Both the position numbers and the translations under genes were made by a program. From an uncultured Ferrovum sp. (lineage in GTDB: Bacteria > Pseudomonadota > Gammaproteobacteria > Burkholderiales > Ferrovaceae), in the NCBI GenBank assembly GCA_903909215.1, contig CAIVUX010000032.1:1-64000 (forward strand): a stretch of DNA of 64,000 nucleotides, read 5' to 3'. Within the stretch, counting starts at the first letter, position 1. Each line of letters opens with the position of its first letter. Below are positions 11,116 to 20,176 of this stretch, piece after piece. A model generated the notes under the pieces. That model had not been told where the DNA came from. It ran no database searches and was given only the letters and a program-made list of their open reading frames with translations.

Positions 11116-12405
11116 TTAACCCGCCACGCTCGTACTGTTGGATTTTTCAATTAAGCGTCGGCGCATGGGAGCCAAGACAAACTTGGCCAAAAATGCAGCC
11201 GCAATTGAAATGCACGCGGCCACAATAAACACATTGTCCCAATTACCATTACCAGCGTACAACACTGAAGCCAGAGGCACCAGTAAGGAGGCTGTCCCTT
11301 TGGCGGTATAGAGCGTGCCGGCATTTCCTGCGGCAAACTTAATGCCATAGGTATCTGCACAAATGGATGGAAAGATTGAGAAAATTTCGCCCCAGAACAA
11401 GAAAATTAAAGCGGCAAACGTCATAAAGGCCAAGGGGTCGTGACCATATTGCATCAACCCCAACATGGCCAACCCTTCGCCCAAGAACACAAAGAACATG
11501 GTGTTTTCACGACCCAGTCGATCGGATATAAATCCGCATAAGGGGCGAGTGAACCCATTAGCCAGATTATCGATAGAAAGGGTCAAGGTAAGCAGTGGAA
11601 CGGTGGCGCCAAAAAAGGCCATGGGTATTTTATCCAATCCATAGTTTTTGGCGATGGGGCCAATTTGCGCCGTCACCATCAAACCTCCTGCAGCCACGGC
11701 TACAAAGATAACGTAAATCAACCAAAACTCTGGTGTTTTGATCATCTGGCCAGTGGTGTAATCCACTTTGGTGGTGACCACCCGTGGTGAAGCCCTTACG
11801 CCCGCGGGAGGATTGGGGCGCACCATGAACAAGGCCATGATGAAAATGAGAATCCCTTGGCCAATACCAAACCACAGAAATGCTTGTTGGTATCCAGCCG
11901 TAGCAATCATATTGCCAATGGGAATTACGGTCACTGCAGCACCCGCACCAAAACCAGCGGCGGTTAAGCCGGCAGCCAGGCCGCGCTTGTCCGGAAACCA
12001 TTTGAGGGCATTGCCCACACAGGTGCCATACACGCAACCGGCCCCAATACCCGCCACCACAGCGGCAACGTAGAGCTCGGTTAGGCTTGTGGCGTAACTG
12101 TCAATCACCCAACCGGAGGCTGCAAACACGGAGCCAATCAGCACCACAAAACGAGGGCCAAATTTATCCACCAGCCAACCTTCTACCGGCACCAACCACG
12201 TCTCTACCAAAATGAAAATAGAAAAAGAGAGTTGAATGGCGGACAGCGTCCAGCCATTTTTAGCTTGAATGGGGTTTACAAATAGCGTCCAAGCGTATTG
12301 CAAGTTGGCCACCAATCCCATGCACAAAATCCCTAAAACCAACTGAAACCAACGATTTGCCGGCTTGGGCGCGACAGCACCCGTATTAGAATAAGACGAA
12401 GACAT
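11116..12405 (-). CDS. oxlT: OFA-family MFS transporter, OxlT-like oxalate:formate antiporter
   Basis: A 429-aa twelve-helix MFS protein of the oxalate/formate antiporter family. Both charged substrate residues of Oxalobacter OxlT have counterparts: Arg272 as R287 in GFTRPLCGFISD and Lys355 as K369 in TLYTAKGTASLL. The conserved loop WLVDKFGPR lies near 77-85. OxlT exchanges external oxalate for internal formate. Family members with both charged residues are the better oxalate candidates; others carry lactate or pyruvate. It appears to be the first gene of a minus-strand cluster oxlT-TSUP-frc-formyltransferase. Confidence 0.82.
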   Translation of the reverse strand: MSSSYSNTGAVAPKPANRWFQLVLGILCMGLVANLQYAWTLFVNPIQAKNGWTLSAIQLSFSIFILVETWLVPVEGWLVDKFGPRFVVLIGSVFAASGWVIDSYATSLTELYVAAVVAGIGAGCVYGTCVGNALKWFPDKRGLAAGLTAAGFGAGAAVTVIPIGNMIATAGYQQAFLWFGIGQGILIFIMALFMVRPNPPAGVRASPRVVTTKVDYTTGQMIKTPEFWLIYVIFVAVAAGGLMVTAQIGPIAKNYGLDKIPMAFFGATVPLLTLTLSIDNLANGFTRPLCGFISDRLGRENTMFFVFLGEGLAMLGLMQYGHDPLAFMTFAALIFLFWGEIFSIFPSICADTYGIKFAAGNAGTLYTAKGTASLLVPLASVLYAGNGNWDNVFIVAACISIAAAFLAKFVLAPMRRRLIEKSNSTSVAG

Positions 12406-12506
12406 GTCTAAACTCCCCCATTAATTTATTTTTATGACACCTAAAGTTGGTGCATTATTTTGTTACGAAACAGAGAATATCATGTTGTCTGCCGATATAA
12501 AACGCC

Positions 12507-12520
12507 ATGACCCAGATCAA
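12507..12520. promoter_or_regulatory. FNR/CRP-type half-matched site upstream of oxlT
   Basis: On the minus strand the bases read TTGAT-CTGG-GTCAT, 8 of 10 matches to TTGAT-N4-ATCAA. The site lies about 100-115 bp above the oxlT ATG, in the 262-bp gap between oxlT and the divergent panE-like gene. It is similar in form to the site above frc. Confidence 0.35.
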
Positions 12521-12574
12521 GCCACCCATCAGGCTTACTTATTTGTGGGGGCTATGGTTTTTCTGCCAAGGCCT

Positions 12575-12580
12575 TATAAT
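12575..12580 (+). promoter_or_regulatory. Possible -10 element for the panE-like gene, with a leader hairpin downstream
   Basis: TATAAT at 12575-12580 is consensus, though no good -35 is spaced correctly. A small inverted repeat at 12609-12631 (GAAAA-t-CGCC, loop CTCG, GGCG-TTTTC) would form a hairpin in the roughly 80-nt leader. Its role is unknown. Confidence 0.35.
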
Positions 12581-12667
12581 GGCCCTTTTCACAGAACGGT
12601 CACACACTGAAAATCGCCCTCGGGCGTTTTCGCGCATCAGCCATAAAAATCAAAGGGGTAGTTTGGC

Positions 12668-13690
12668 ATGAAGATATGCATTATTGGGGGCGGCGGCGCC
12701 ATTGGCGGCTTTTTGGCGGTACAACTGGCACGCGCCGGCAACGATGTCACCGTTGTGGCCCGTGGGGTCACTTATGAGGCCATCAAGAAAAACGGCCTAA
12801 AACTGATCACCGATGAATTCCCAGAGGGGGTTACAGGAGATGTGCGCCTACTGGACCGCGTGGTGGATGCCGGCATCCAAGACTTGGTTATCTTGACCAT
12901 GAAAGCCCACCAATTGGCCCCCATTGCCGAATTTTTACCCCATGTCATCGGCCCGGACACGGTGGTGGTGCCCATGCAAAATGGCATTCCTTACTGGTAT
13001 TTTCAACGCCATGGCGGTGAATACGAAAACCGCATCGTGGAAATTGTCGATCCCCACGGCGTCATCATGAAGGCCATCGACCCACGCAATGTGTTGGGTT
13101 GTGTGGTTTATCCCGCCGCCATTACCGCGGCCCCTGGTGTGATTAAGCACATTGAAGGCATTCGCTTTCCGATTGGCGAATTAGACGGCACCACCACAGA
13201 GCGGGCGCAGAAAATATCCGAAACCTTTATTGCTGCTGGGTTTAAATCACCCATTTTGGAAAACATTCGCTCGGAAATATGGCTTAAATTATGGGGAAAT
13301 ATGACCTTTAACCCCATTAGCGCCCTCACCCATGGCACGCTTTTGGAGATTTGCCAACACCCGCAAACGCGCGAACTGGCCCATGACATGATGGTGGAAG
13401 CGCAAGATGTGGCCCATAAATTAGGCATTACTTTCCGCTTGGGCATTGATAAGCGAATCGAAGGTGCTGAAAAAGTCGGTCGCCACAAAACCTCTATGCT
13501 GCAAGATGTGGAGGCCGGACGTAGCCTAGAGGCCGATGCCCTGATTGGCGCTGTCATTGAATTGGGCGTCATGGTGGGCGTGCCCACGCCACGCCTCAAG
13601 ACTGTGTTCGCGCTAACCGCCTTATTGGGCCAATCCATTGATGACGCCAAGGCAGGTCTTTCCTTAATTCGCCCCGGCAATCAACACTAA
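12668..13690 (+). CDS. Ketopantoate reductase family protein (PanE/ApbA-like)
   Basis: A 340-aa NADP-dependent dehydrogenase. It has the Rossmann glycine motif IIGGGGAIGGF (5-15), TMKAHQL near 78, the substrate motif PMQNGIPYW near 105, and the catalytic-Lys region WLKLWGNMTFNPIS near 208, then the C-terminal ApbA_C helical domain. An AAAGGGG ribosome site precedes ATG 12668. It is about 40 residues longer than E. coli PanE and belongs to the broader PanE-like group, so pantothenate synthesis is not certain. Position divergent from oxlT suggests a catabolic 2-oxoacid reductase as an alternative. Confidence 0.7.
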   Translation: MKICIIGGGGAIGGFLAVQLARAGNDVTVVARGVTYEAIKKNGLKLITDEFPEGVTGDVRLLDRVVDAGIQDLVILTMKAHQLAPIAEFLPHVIGPDTVVVPMQNGIPYWYFQRHGGEYENRIVEIVDPHGVIMKAIDPRNVLGCVVYPAAITAAPGVIKHIEGIRFPIGELDGTTTERAQKISETFIAAGFKSPILENIRSEIWLKLWGNMTFNPISALTHGTLLEICQHPQTRELAHDMMVEAQDVAHKLGITFRLGIDKRIEGAEKVGRHKTSMLQDVEAGRSLEADALIGAVIELGVMVGVPTPRLKTVFALTALLGQSIDDAKAGLSLIRPGNQH

Positions 13691-13779
13691 GACCATAGTA
13701 ATATTAAGTTTTATTAAGCGTTACTATCAGTAATCATTTATATTAGGGGCATCTAAACTATTTTTATAGATGCCCCGTT

Positions 13780-14721
13780 ATGCGACATGCCACATTACGT
13801 CAACTAAAAGTGTTTGAAACCGTTGCCCGTCGGCTGTCCTTCTCAAGGGCAGCAGAAGAACTCCACCTCTCTCAGCCCGCCGTTTCTACCCAAGTGAAGC
13901 AACTGGAAATTCATGCGGGCCTGCCTTTGTTTGAGCAATTGGGTAAGCGCGTTTACCTCACCCCTGCCGGCCAGGAAATGTTGCGCCATGCTCGCGCCAT
14001 CATCAACCAATTCCGCGAAGTGGAAGAATCCATGGCTCAGCTCAAGGGCGTCTCAGGGGGCATGCTAAACGTGGCCGTGGTTACAGCGGGTGACTATTTT
14101 TTTCCGCACCTATTGGCAGAATTCAATCGGCATCATGAGGGCGTTAAACTTAAATTTGTATTGAGTAATCGCGAAACTCTGCTGCAAAACCTTGCGGATA
14201 ATCTCATAGATCTTGCGGTCATGGTGCATGCCTCTGCAGAGGATGGGTTGATTTCCGAATCATTCGCGCCCCATCCATATGTGATTGTGGCGCCCACCGA
14301 TCATCCCCTGGCAGGGGAAAAAAACATCCCATTAAAAGAGGTTCTGGAATATTCTTTTATCATTCGTGAGGCCGGCTCTGAAACTTGCAAATCCATGCAC
14401 GAGGTATTTGCTGAAAATTACGCATTGGTAAAAGTGGCTTTAGAGATTCGCAGCACCGAAGCCATTAAGCAAGCCGTTGTAGCAAACATGGGGATCGCCT
14501 TTCTCTCCGCCTACAACATCAATTTGGAATTAGAGTTGGGCAATTTGGTCATCTTGGATGTGGAAGAATTTCCGGCCATACTCAATTGGTATGTGGTGCA
14601 ACGCAAAGACAAGCAACTCACACCCGTGGCGCAAGCGTTTAAGGATTTTTTATTAGAACAGGGCGCCTCACTCATTCAAACCTTTACACGCTTTAAGACT
14701 AAAGGCTCGGCCTCCCGCTAG
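13780..14721 (+). CDS. LysR-type transcriptional regulator (CbbR-like)
   Basis: A 313-aa LysR-type regulator. The winged helix-turn-helix spans residues 1-62 (RQLKVFETVARRLSFSRAAEE, then QPAVSTQVKQLE), followed by a periplasmic-binding-like effector domain (about 92-300). The pattern is closest to CbbR/CysB-like members, judged from the LRQLKVFETVAR opening. It lies 89 nt after the panE-like gene and faces the oxidoreductase gene at 14733. Its target cannot be read directly; the flanking genes or the oxalate cluster are candidates. Confidence 0.85.
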   Translation: MRHATLRQLKVFETVARRLSFSRAAEELHLSQPAVSTQVKQLEIHAGLPLFEQLGKRVYLTPAGQEMLRHARAIINQFREVEESMAQLKGVSGGMLNVAVVTAGDYFFPHLLAEFNRHHEGVKLKFVLSNRETLLQNLADNLIDLAVMVHASAEDGLISESFAPHPYVIVAPTDHPLAGEKNIPLKEVLEYSFIIREAGSETCKSMHEVFAENYALVKVALEIRSTEAIKQAVVANMGIAFLSAYNINLELELGNLVILDVEEFPAILNWYVVQRKDKQLTPVAQAFKDFLLEQGASLIQTFTRFKTKGSASR

Positions 14722-14732
14722 GCTTCATTGAT

Positions 14733-15608
14733 TCATTGCAGACCATTCAAGCGCTCCAACTCCACCAAGAGCGCGCTATGGTCTAGGCCCGCACCTCCGT
14801 GTTCGGTTAGGGCTAAAAATAAATCGTGCGTTTGTTGCAGCAGCGGCAGTTGCAGACCCGCCTCATGTGCTGCTTGTAGCGCAGAATTCATATCTTTTAA
14901 TTGCGTGGTGGCCTGCGCGCCCGGTGTGAAGTTACGCGCCAGCATACGCGCGCCATGCAGTTCTAACACGCGGCTTTCCGCAAAACCGCCACGTATGGCG
15001 GCACGCACAGCGGCGGGATCGGCTCCTCCCGCTTGCGCCAGCAGCAAGGCTTCGGCCACGGCCCCAATGGTAATCCCCACAATCATTTGATTGGCCAACT
15101 TAGCCAGTGCACCTGACCCCGCAGGACCCACACGTGTAGCGCGGCCTAGTGCCGCAAATATGGGCGCTGCTCTTAGAAATGCGGTTTCGTCACCGCCTAC
15201 CATAATGGCCAAGGAGCCTTCGCAAGCCCCCACCACACCTCCGGATACCGGCGCATCCAACGCACTAATACCGCGCGCCTGTAAAAATGATGCGTGCGCA
15301 CGCGCGGAATGCGGGGGAACGGAGCTCATATCCACGAACAAGGTGCCGGGTTTAAGGGCATCAGCCACCCCGCCCATTTCCAAGAGTTCGCTCACCGCGG
15401 GGCCGTTGGACAGCATAGTGATCACCACATCCGCATGGACCACGGCCGCCCTAGCGCTTGGGGCTGTATGAGCCCCTTGCTCCAGCAAGGCTGCCGTTTT
15501 ATGCGGTGAACGGTTCCATACGGTTAACGCAAAACCAGCGCTGATTAAACGATTGGCCATGGGTTCCCCCATAAGGCCTGTTCCCAACCATGTTATTTGT
15601 ATACTCAT
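14733..15608 (-). CDS. 3-hydroxyisobutyrate dehydrogenase family oxidoreductase (glyoxylate/tartronate semialdehyde reductase-like)
   Basis: A 291-aa NAD(P)-dependent beta-hydroxyacid dehydrogenase. It has the Rossmann motif WLGTGLMGEPMA (about 5-16), the substrate motif DAPVSGGVVGAC near 118, and the catalytic Lys region GALAKLANQM near 165. I start at ATG 15608; an upstream start would run into the intergenic promoter. The family includes tartronate semialdehyde reductase (GarR/GlxR), glyoxylate/succinic semialdehyde reductase and 3-hydroxyisobutyrate dehydrogenase. Given the oxalate-related genes nearby a glyoxylate-branch role is attractive, but specificity is not readable. Confidence 0.8.
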   Translation of the reverse strand: MSIQITWLGTGLMGEPMANRLISAGFALTVWNRSPHKTAALLEQGAHTAPSARAAVVHADVVITMLSNGPAVSELLEMGGVADALKPGTLFVDMSSVPPHSARAHASFLQARGISALDAPVSGGVVGACEGSLAIMVGGDETAFLRAAPIFAALGRATRVGPAGSGALAKLANQMIVGITIGAVAEALLLAQAGGADPAAVRAAIRGGFAESRVLELHGARMLARNFTPGAQATTQLKDMNSALQAAHEAGLQLPLLQQTHDLFLALTEHGGAGLDHSALLVELERLNGLQ

Positions 15609-15616
15609 GAGTGGAT

Positions 15617-15622
15617 TATAAT
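15617..15622 (+). promoter_or_regulatory. -10 element in the 46-bp divergent promoter region before the M20 gene
   Basis: TATAAT lies 33 nt above the M20 amidohydrolase ATG and just outside the opposing oxidoreductase start at 15608. Any -35 element on this strand would fall inside that oxidoreductase gene. Confidence 0.4.
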
Positions 15623-15654
15623 GGAGGGAACCCAATTTTGATGGAGTGTGTGCA

Positions 15655-16902
15655 ATGGCACCCCCTACTGCATTACGACAAACTATTGATACCCGCTCTT
15701 TGGCGCTTACTGAGCGCTTAATTGCTTGGCGCCGTGATTTACATCATCACCCCGAATTATCCAACCGAGAATTTCGCACTTCTGCCTTGGTGGCTCAGCA
15801 TTTAGAAAGCCTTGGCCTTGACGTGCAAACCGGCATTGCGCATACGGGTGTGGTGGCTGTGTTAAAGGGTGCGTTGCCCGGGCCTGTGGTGGCCTTGCGC
15901 GCCGACATGGACGCTCTGCCGGTTACCGAAACCGTGGACTTACCCTTCGCCTCCGCCGCTACTTGCGAATATGAGGGACAGACGGTAGGCGTAATGCACG
16001 CCTGCGGGCATGATTGCCACACCGCCATTTTAATGACTGTGGCGCAGGTTTTAAGCGAGTGCCGCGATCAACTGAAAGGATCAATTAAATTTATTTTTCA
16101 ACCGGCGGAAGAAGGCGCGCCGCGCGGCGAGGAAGGTGGCGCCCTATTAATGATTAAAGAGGGTGTATTAAAAAACCCAGCGCCTGAGGCCATCTTTGGC
16201 TTACATGTCATCGCCGGCATGGAAAGCGGAAAAATTGGCTACCGACCCGGCCCTACCATGGCCAGTTCCGACACCTTGCGCATCACCATTGCGGGACGCC
16301 AAACCCATGGCGCCATGCCCTGGTTGGGCGTGGACCCCATTGTGGTGGCCTCGCAAGTTATTCTGGGATTGCAAACCATTCACAGCCGACAGGTAGATGT
16401 GACCCATGAGCCCTCACTGATTACCGTGGCCTGCATTCGCGGCGGCGTACGCGACAACATCATTCCAGAACAAGTGGAACTACTGGGCACTATTCGCACC
16501 TTTGATGAAGCCATGCGCGCGGACATTGCCGAACGCGTGGTTCGCACTGCAGAAAAAATTGCAGAGAGCGCTGGAGCAAAAGCCCACGTACGAATCGAAG
16601 CCGGCTATGCCGTCACAGTAAACCACCCCGAACTTACCGAATTCATGGCTCCCACCTTAGAGCGTGTGGCCGGCCCAGGAAACACTTTAATTGCGCCAAA
16701 ACTCACGGGCTCGGAAGATTTTTCTAAGTACCAAGAAAAAATTCCAGGGTTGTTTTTCTTTTTAGGCATTACACCCACCAGCACACCGCGCGGTATGGCT
16801 GCCCCCAATCACTCACCACGCTTTGAGGTGGATGAATCGGTATTGCCTTTAGGCGTGCGGGCCTTAGCCCACCTGGCGGTGGACTATTTGTTTTCTCACT
16901 GA
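15655..16902 (+). CDS. M20-family amidohydrolase (hippurate hydrolase-like metallopeptidase)
   Basis: A 415-aa M20D-type zinc hydrolase. Metal-binding motifs are ADMDALPV near 83-90, [11 protein letters not shown] near 112-122, and [11 protein letters not shown] near 152, with the dimerisation (lid) domain in the middle and GSEDFSKY near the C-terminus. Substrates in this family are N-acyl amino acids, hippurate or IAA conjugates; which one is not clear. I chose ATG 15655, which has GGAG eight bases upstream, over a GTG at 15646. The gene overlaps the convergent PEP synthase gene by 7 nt. Confidence 0.88.
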   Translation: MAPPTALRQTIDTRSLALTERLIAWRRDLHHHPELSNREFRTSALVAQHLESLGLDVQTGIAHTGVVAVLKGALPGPVVALRADMDALPVTETVDLPFASAATCEYEGQTVGVMHACGHDCHTAILMTVAQVLSECRDQLKGSIKFIFQPAEEGAPRGEEGGALLMIKEGVLKNPAPEAIFGLHVIAGMESGKIGYRPGPTMASSDTLRITIAGRQTHGAMPWLGVDPIVVASQVILGLQTIHSRQVDVTHEPSLITVACIRGGVRDNIIPEQVELLGTIRTFDEAMRADIAERVVRTAEKIAESAGAKAHVRIEAGYAVTVNHPELTEFMAPTLERVAGPGNTLIAPKLTGSEDFSKYQEKIPGLFFFLGITPTSTPRGMAAPNHSPRFEVDESVLPLGVRALAHLAVDYLFSH

Positions 16903-19262
16903 GCCAAAAATAACCACGTGGAAATGACCGAGTCGGGGTTAAGCGACATGGATTCAATGCCCTCTTCCATCAACCAACGCGCCAAGTCGGGATGATCCGA
17001 CGGCCCTTGACCACAAATGCCCACATATTTATTGGCGCGCCGACAGGCGCTAATGGCCATGTGTAACATAGCCTTCACCGCCGGGTCGCGTTCATCAAAG
17101 GCCTGTGCCACCAACCCTGAATCGCGATCCACTGCCAAGGTCATTTGTGTAAGATCGTTCGAACCAATTGAAAACCCATCAAAGCGCTCTAAAAATTGAT
17201 CCGCCAAAATAACGTTAGAGGGGATTTCGCACATCATCACGATGCGCAAGCCGTTTTCGCCACGCTTCAATCCCAGTTCGGCCAGCAAGGCCAGCGTGGC
17301 GTCGGCTTCAGTTAAGGTACGCACAAAGGGCACCATAATTTCTACATTGGTAAAACCCATCACATCACGTACGCGCTTCAATGCGTGGCATTCCAATTCA
17401 AAACAATCTCTGAACGCCTCAGAAATGTAGCGTGATGCGCCACGAAAGCCCAACATGGGATTTTCTTCCTTGGGCTCGTAACGTTGACCGCCAATTAAGT
17501 TGGTATATTCATTCGATTTAAAATCGGACAAGCGCACAATCACTTTTTTAGGCCAGAAGGCCGCCGCCAAAGTGGAAATGCCTTCGGCTAATTTTTCCCG
17601 ATAAAAAGTCGCGGGGTCGGCGTAGCCGTGCGTTTTCTCTTCCACCAAATCTTTCAGTTCAGCCGGCAGTTTGGGGTATTCCAAACAGGCCTTGGGGTGA
17701 ATGCCAATCATAGCGCTGATAATAAATTCTAGACGCGCCAAACCCACGCCCTCGTTGGGCAGGCGCTGGAAAGAAAATGCCAGCTGCGGATTCCCCACAT
17801 TCATGGTGATCTTCACCGGAATGTCGGGCATGCCCGCTAAGGTAACGGAAGACACTTCAAATTCGAGCATGCCACGGTAAATATTACCAGTCTCGCCTTC
17901 CGCGCAGGACACCGTCACTTCGCTGACGTCTGCCAACACGCGCGTGGCATCCGCACAACCCACCACAGCGGGAATACCCAGTTCGCGCGCAATAATCGCA
18001 GCATGGCAGGTTCGCCCACCGCGGTTGGTGACAATAGCCGAGGCGCGCTTCATGATGGGTTCCCAGTTGGGATCCGTCATGTCGGTAACCAACACGTCCC
18101 CTGGGTTTACTTTATCCATTTCGGACACGTCACTAATAATACGTACGCGACCAGCCCCAATTTTCTGCCCAATAGCACGGCCATGAGTGAGCAATTCGCT
18201 GGTTTGTTTTAAATGGTAACGCTCTAAACTGTCCGCGCTTTTGCGCGAAGCCACAGTTTCGGGGCGTGCCTGCAAAATATAAATTTTGCCATCCACGCCA
18301 TCGCGCACCCATTCCACATCCATAGGACGCTGATAATGTTTTTCAATAATCACGGCGTAACGGGCCAATTCTTCCATTTCTGCATCCGTTAAACAAAAAC
18401 GCTGACGATCTTCTGTAGAGGTTTCTACCGTAGTGACAGTATGTCCCGCCGCAGCATTGGCGCTGTAAATCATACGCGTGGCTTTCGAGCCCAAATTGCG
18501 CATTAACACCGCGGGCTTGTTATTGGCCAGTGCTACTTTGCTGACGTAATACTCATCTGGATTGACGGCCCCTTGCACCACGCTCTCGCCCAAACCCCAA
18601 CTGGCGGTGATAAACACCACTTGATCAAAACCTGATTCGGTGTCCATGGTAAACAACACACCGCTTGACCCCACGTCACTGCGTGCCATGCGCTGGATGC
18701 CCGCCGACAGAGCCACTTCAGAATGCACAAAACCCTGATGCACGCGATAAGAAATAGCGCGATCGTTGTAGAGGGAAGCAAACACATGCTTCACCGCCAC
18801 AATAATTTCATCAATGCCGGTAATGTTGAGAAAGGTTTCTTGCTGACCTGCAAAAGAAGCATCGGGCAAATCTTCTGCGGTGGCTGAGGAGCGCACGGCC
18901 ACAGCGGGTGCTGTACCCGATTGCGCAGTAAGCTCTGCGTAAGCGGTTTTTAATTCTTGCAATAAACGTGCGGGTAATGGTGCGTCTAATACCCACCGTC
19001 TTATTTCAGCGCCGGTGCGGGCCAAGGCCACCACATCGTCCACATTCAGCGCCAACAAAGTGGTTTCAATTTTTTTATCAAGGCCGCCTTCTTTTAGGAA
19101 ATCACGGTAGGCCAGTGCGGTGGTGGCAAAGCCGCCGGGAACCCGCACACCCGCGCTCTGCAATTGACTAATCATCTCGCCGAGGGAGGCATTTTTACCC
19201 CCTACAGAATCCACGTCGGTCATGCGAAGATGCTGAAACCACCGAATGTATTCTAGCGCCAT
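16896..19262 (-). CDS. ppsA: Phosphoenolpyruvate synthase
   Basis: A full-length 788-aa PEP synthase converting pyruvate and ATP to PEP, AMP and phosphate. The N-terminal ATP-grasp part begins at [19 protein letters not shown] and includes [19 protein letters not shown] near 120. The phosphocarrier domain holds the swivelling His in [15 protein letters not shown] (about residue 425). The C-terminal PEP/pyruvate barrel ends with [17 protein letters not shown]. Its regulator ppsR lies divergently just upstream, the usual arrangement, so gluconeogenesis from C3 acids is expected. Confidence 0.97.
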   Translation of the reverse strand: MALEYIRWFQHLRMTDVDSVGGKNASLGEMISQLQSAGVRVPGGFATTALAYRDFLKEGGLDKKIETTLLALNVDDVVALARTGAEIRRWVLDAPLPARLLQELKTAYAELTAQSGTAPAVAVRSSATAEDLPDASFAGQQETFLNITGIDEIIVAVKHVFASLYNDRAISYRVHQGFVHSEVALSAGIQRMARSDVGSSGVLFTMDTESGFDQVVFITASWGLGESVVQGAVNPDEYYVSKVALANNKPAVLMRNLGSKATRMIYSANAAAGHTVTTVETSTEDRQRFCLTDAEMEELARYAVIIEKHYQRPMDVEWVRDGVDGKIYILQARPETVASRKSADSLERYHLKQTSELLTHGRAIGQKIGAGRVRIISDVSEMDKVNPGDVLVTDMTDPNWEPIMKRASAIVTNRGGRTCHAAIIARELGIPAVVGCADATRVLADVSEVTVSCAEGETGNIYRGMLEFEVSSVTLAGMPDIPVKITMNVGNPQLAFSFQRLPNEGVGLARLEFIISAMIGIHPKACLEYPKLPAELKDLVEEKTHGYADPATFYREKLAEGISTLAAAFWPKKVIVRLSDFKSNEYTNLIGGQRYEPKEENPMLGFRGASRYISEAFRDCFELECHALKRVRDVMGFTNVEIMVPFVRTLTEADATLALLAELGLKRGENGLRIVMMCEIPSNVILADQFLERFDGFSIGSNDLTQMTLAVDRDSGLVAQAFDERDPAVKAMLHMAISACRRANKYVGICGQGPSDHPDLARWLMEEGIESMSLNPDSVISTWLFLAQ

Positions 19263-19291
19263 GATTTTTCCCTAAGTCGGTAAAGATATCT

Positions 19292-19297
19292 ATTATA
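19292..19297 (-). promoter_or_regulatory. -10 element for ppsA in the ppsA/ppsR divergent gap
   Basis: On the minus strand TATAAT lies 30 nt above the ppsA ATG. The whole gap (19263-19344) is AT-rich and must carry promoters in both directions; no clear -35 box or operator is visible. Confidence 0.4.
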
Positions 19298-19344
19298 AGA
19301 TATAACAATCGCCAAGATAACCAATATTATAAGTGATTGATATT

Positions 19345-20163
19345 ATGAAAAGAAGCGTATTTTATGTGTCCGATCGTACCGGAATTACAGCAGAAATGCT
19401 GGGTCAGAGCCTCATTACGCAGTTTGAATCCGTGCACTTTGATCGCCATACGTTGCCCTTTCTGGAAACACTAGAACAAGTCCAAAAAGCCATTGCCACC
19501 ATTAATAAGGCGGGCATTAAAGACGGGCGCCGTCCCATTGTATTTAGCACCTTAATTAACGAAGAATTGCGACTGGAAATACGCAAAGCGGATGCCTTGG
19601 TGTTGGATTTTTTCGAAATTTTCATTTCCCCGCTGGAAGCTGAGCTGGGTGCGCCCTCTTCGCACGCGGTGGGCAAATCACATGGCACCGGTGACATCAA
19701 CACCTATACCGAGCGCATCAATGCCATTAACTTTAGCATGTCGCACGACGATGGCGTTTCCTCCAAAGGGTTAGCAGAGGCCGATATTATTTTGGTGGGC
19801 GTATCACGCTCGGGAAAAACGCCTACCAGCCTGTATCTGGCCTTGCAATTTGGCATTAAAGCGGCCAACTACCCGCTTATCCCGGAAGACTTGGACAAAC
19901 AAAAACTGCCCGAAGCCTTAGGTGCATATCGTAAAAAATTATGGGGATTGTCGATTCGGCCCGAGCGCCTGCACCAAATCCGCTCCGAGCGACGCCCCAA
20001 CAGCAGCTACGCCTCACTGGCCAATTGTCGACATGAAATTCAGGCGGCGGAAGCCATGATGCGCGCCCATGGCATCCCCTTTCTAGAATCCACCAACATG
20101 TCTATTGAAGAGTTATCCACTACCATATTGCATCAAACAGGCTTAGCCCGGCATCTGTACTAA
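19345..20163 (+). CDS. ppsR: PEP synthase regulatory protein (bifunctional kinase/pyrophosphorylase)
   Basis: A 272-aa DUF299-family protein that inactivates PEP synthase by ADP-dependent phosphorylation of a Thr next to the catalytic His, and reactivates it by phosphorolysis. It begins MKRSVFYVSDRTGITAEMLG and has the P-loop GVSRSGKTPTS near 153-163. The start at ATG 19345 matches the family; a GTG at 19333 is possible and neither has a strong Shine-Dalgarno. Divergent from ppsA and convergent with the methyltransferase gene downstream. Confidence 0.95.
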   Translation: MKRSVFYVSDRTGITAEMLGQSLITQFESVHFDRHTLPFLETLEQVQKAIATINKAGIKDGRRPIVFSTLINEELRLEIRKADALVLDFFEIFISPLEAELGAPSSHAVGKSHGTGDINTYTERINAINFSMSHDDGVSSKGLAEADIILVGVSRSGKTPTSLYLALQFGIKAANYPLIPEDLDKQKLPEALGAYRKKLWGLSIRPERLHQIRSERRPNSSYASLANCRHEIQAAEAMMRAHGIPFLESTNMSIEELSTTILHQTGLARHLY

Positions 20164-20176
20164 GATGCTTAGGCAC

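Noticed and set aside
7163-16902. Horizontally acquired island between pyrG and ppsA
   Set aside because: No integrase, tRNA, direct repeats or obvious codon/base shift is visible; the region is accessory-looking but not demonstrably foreign.
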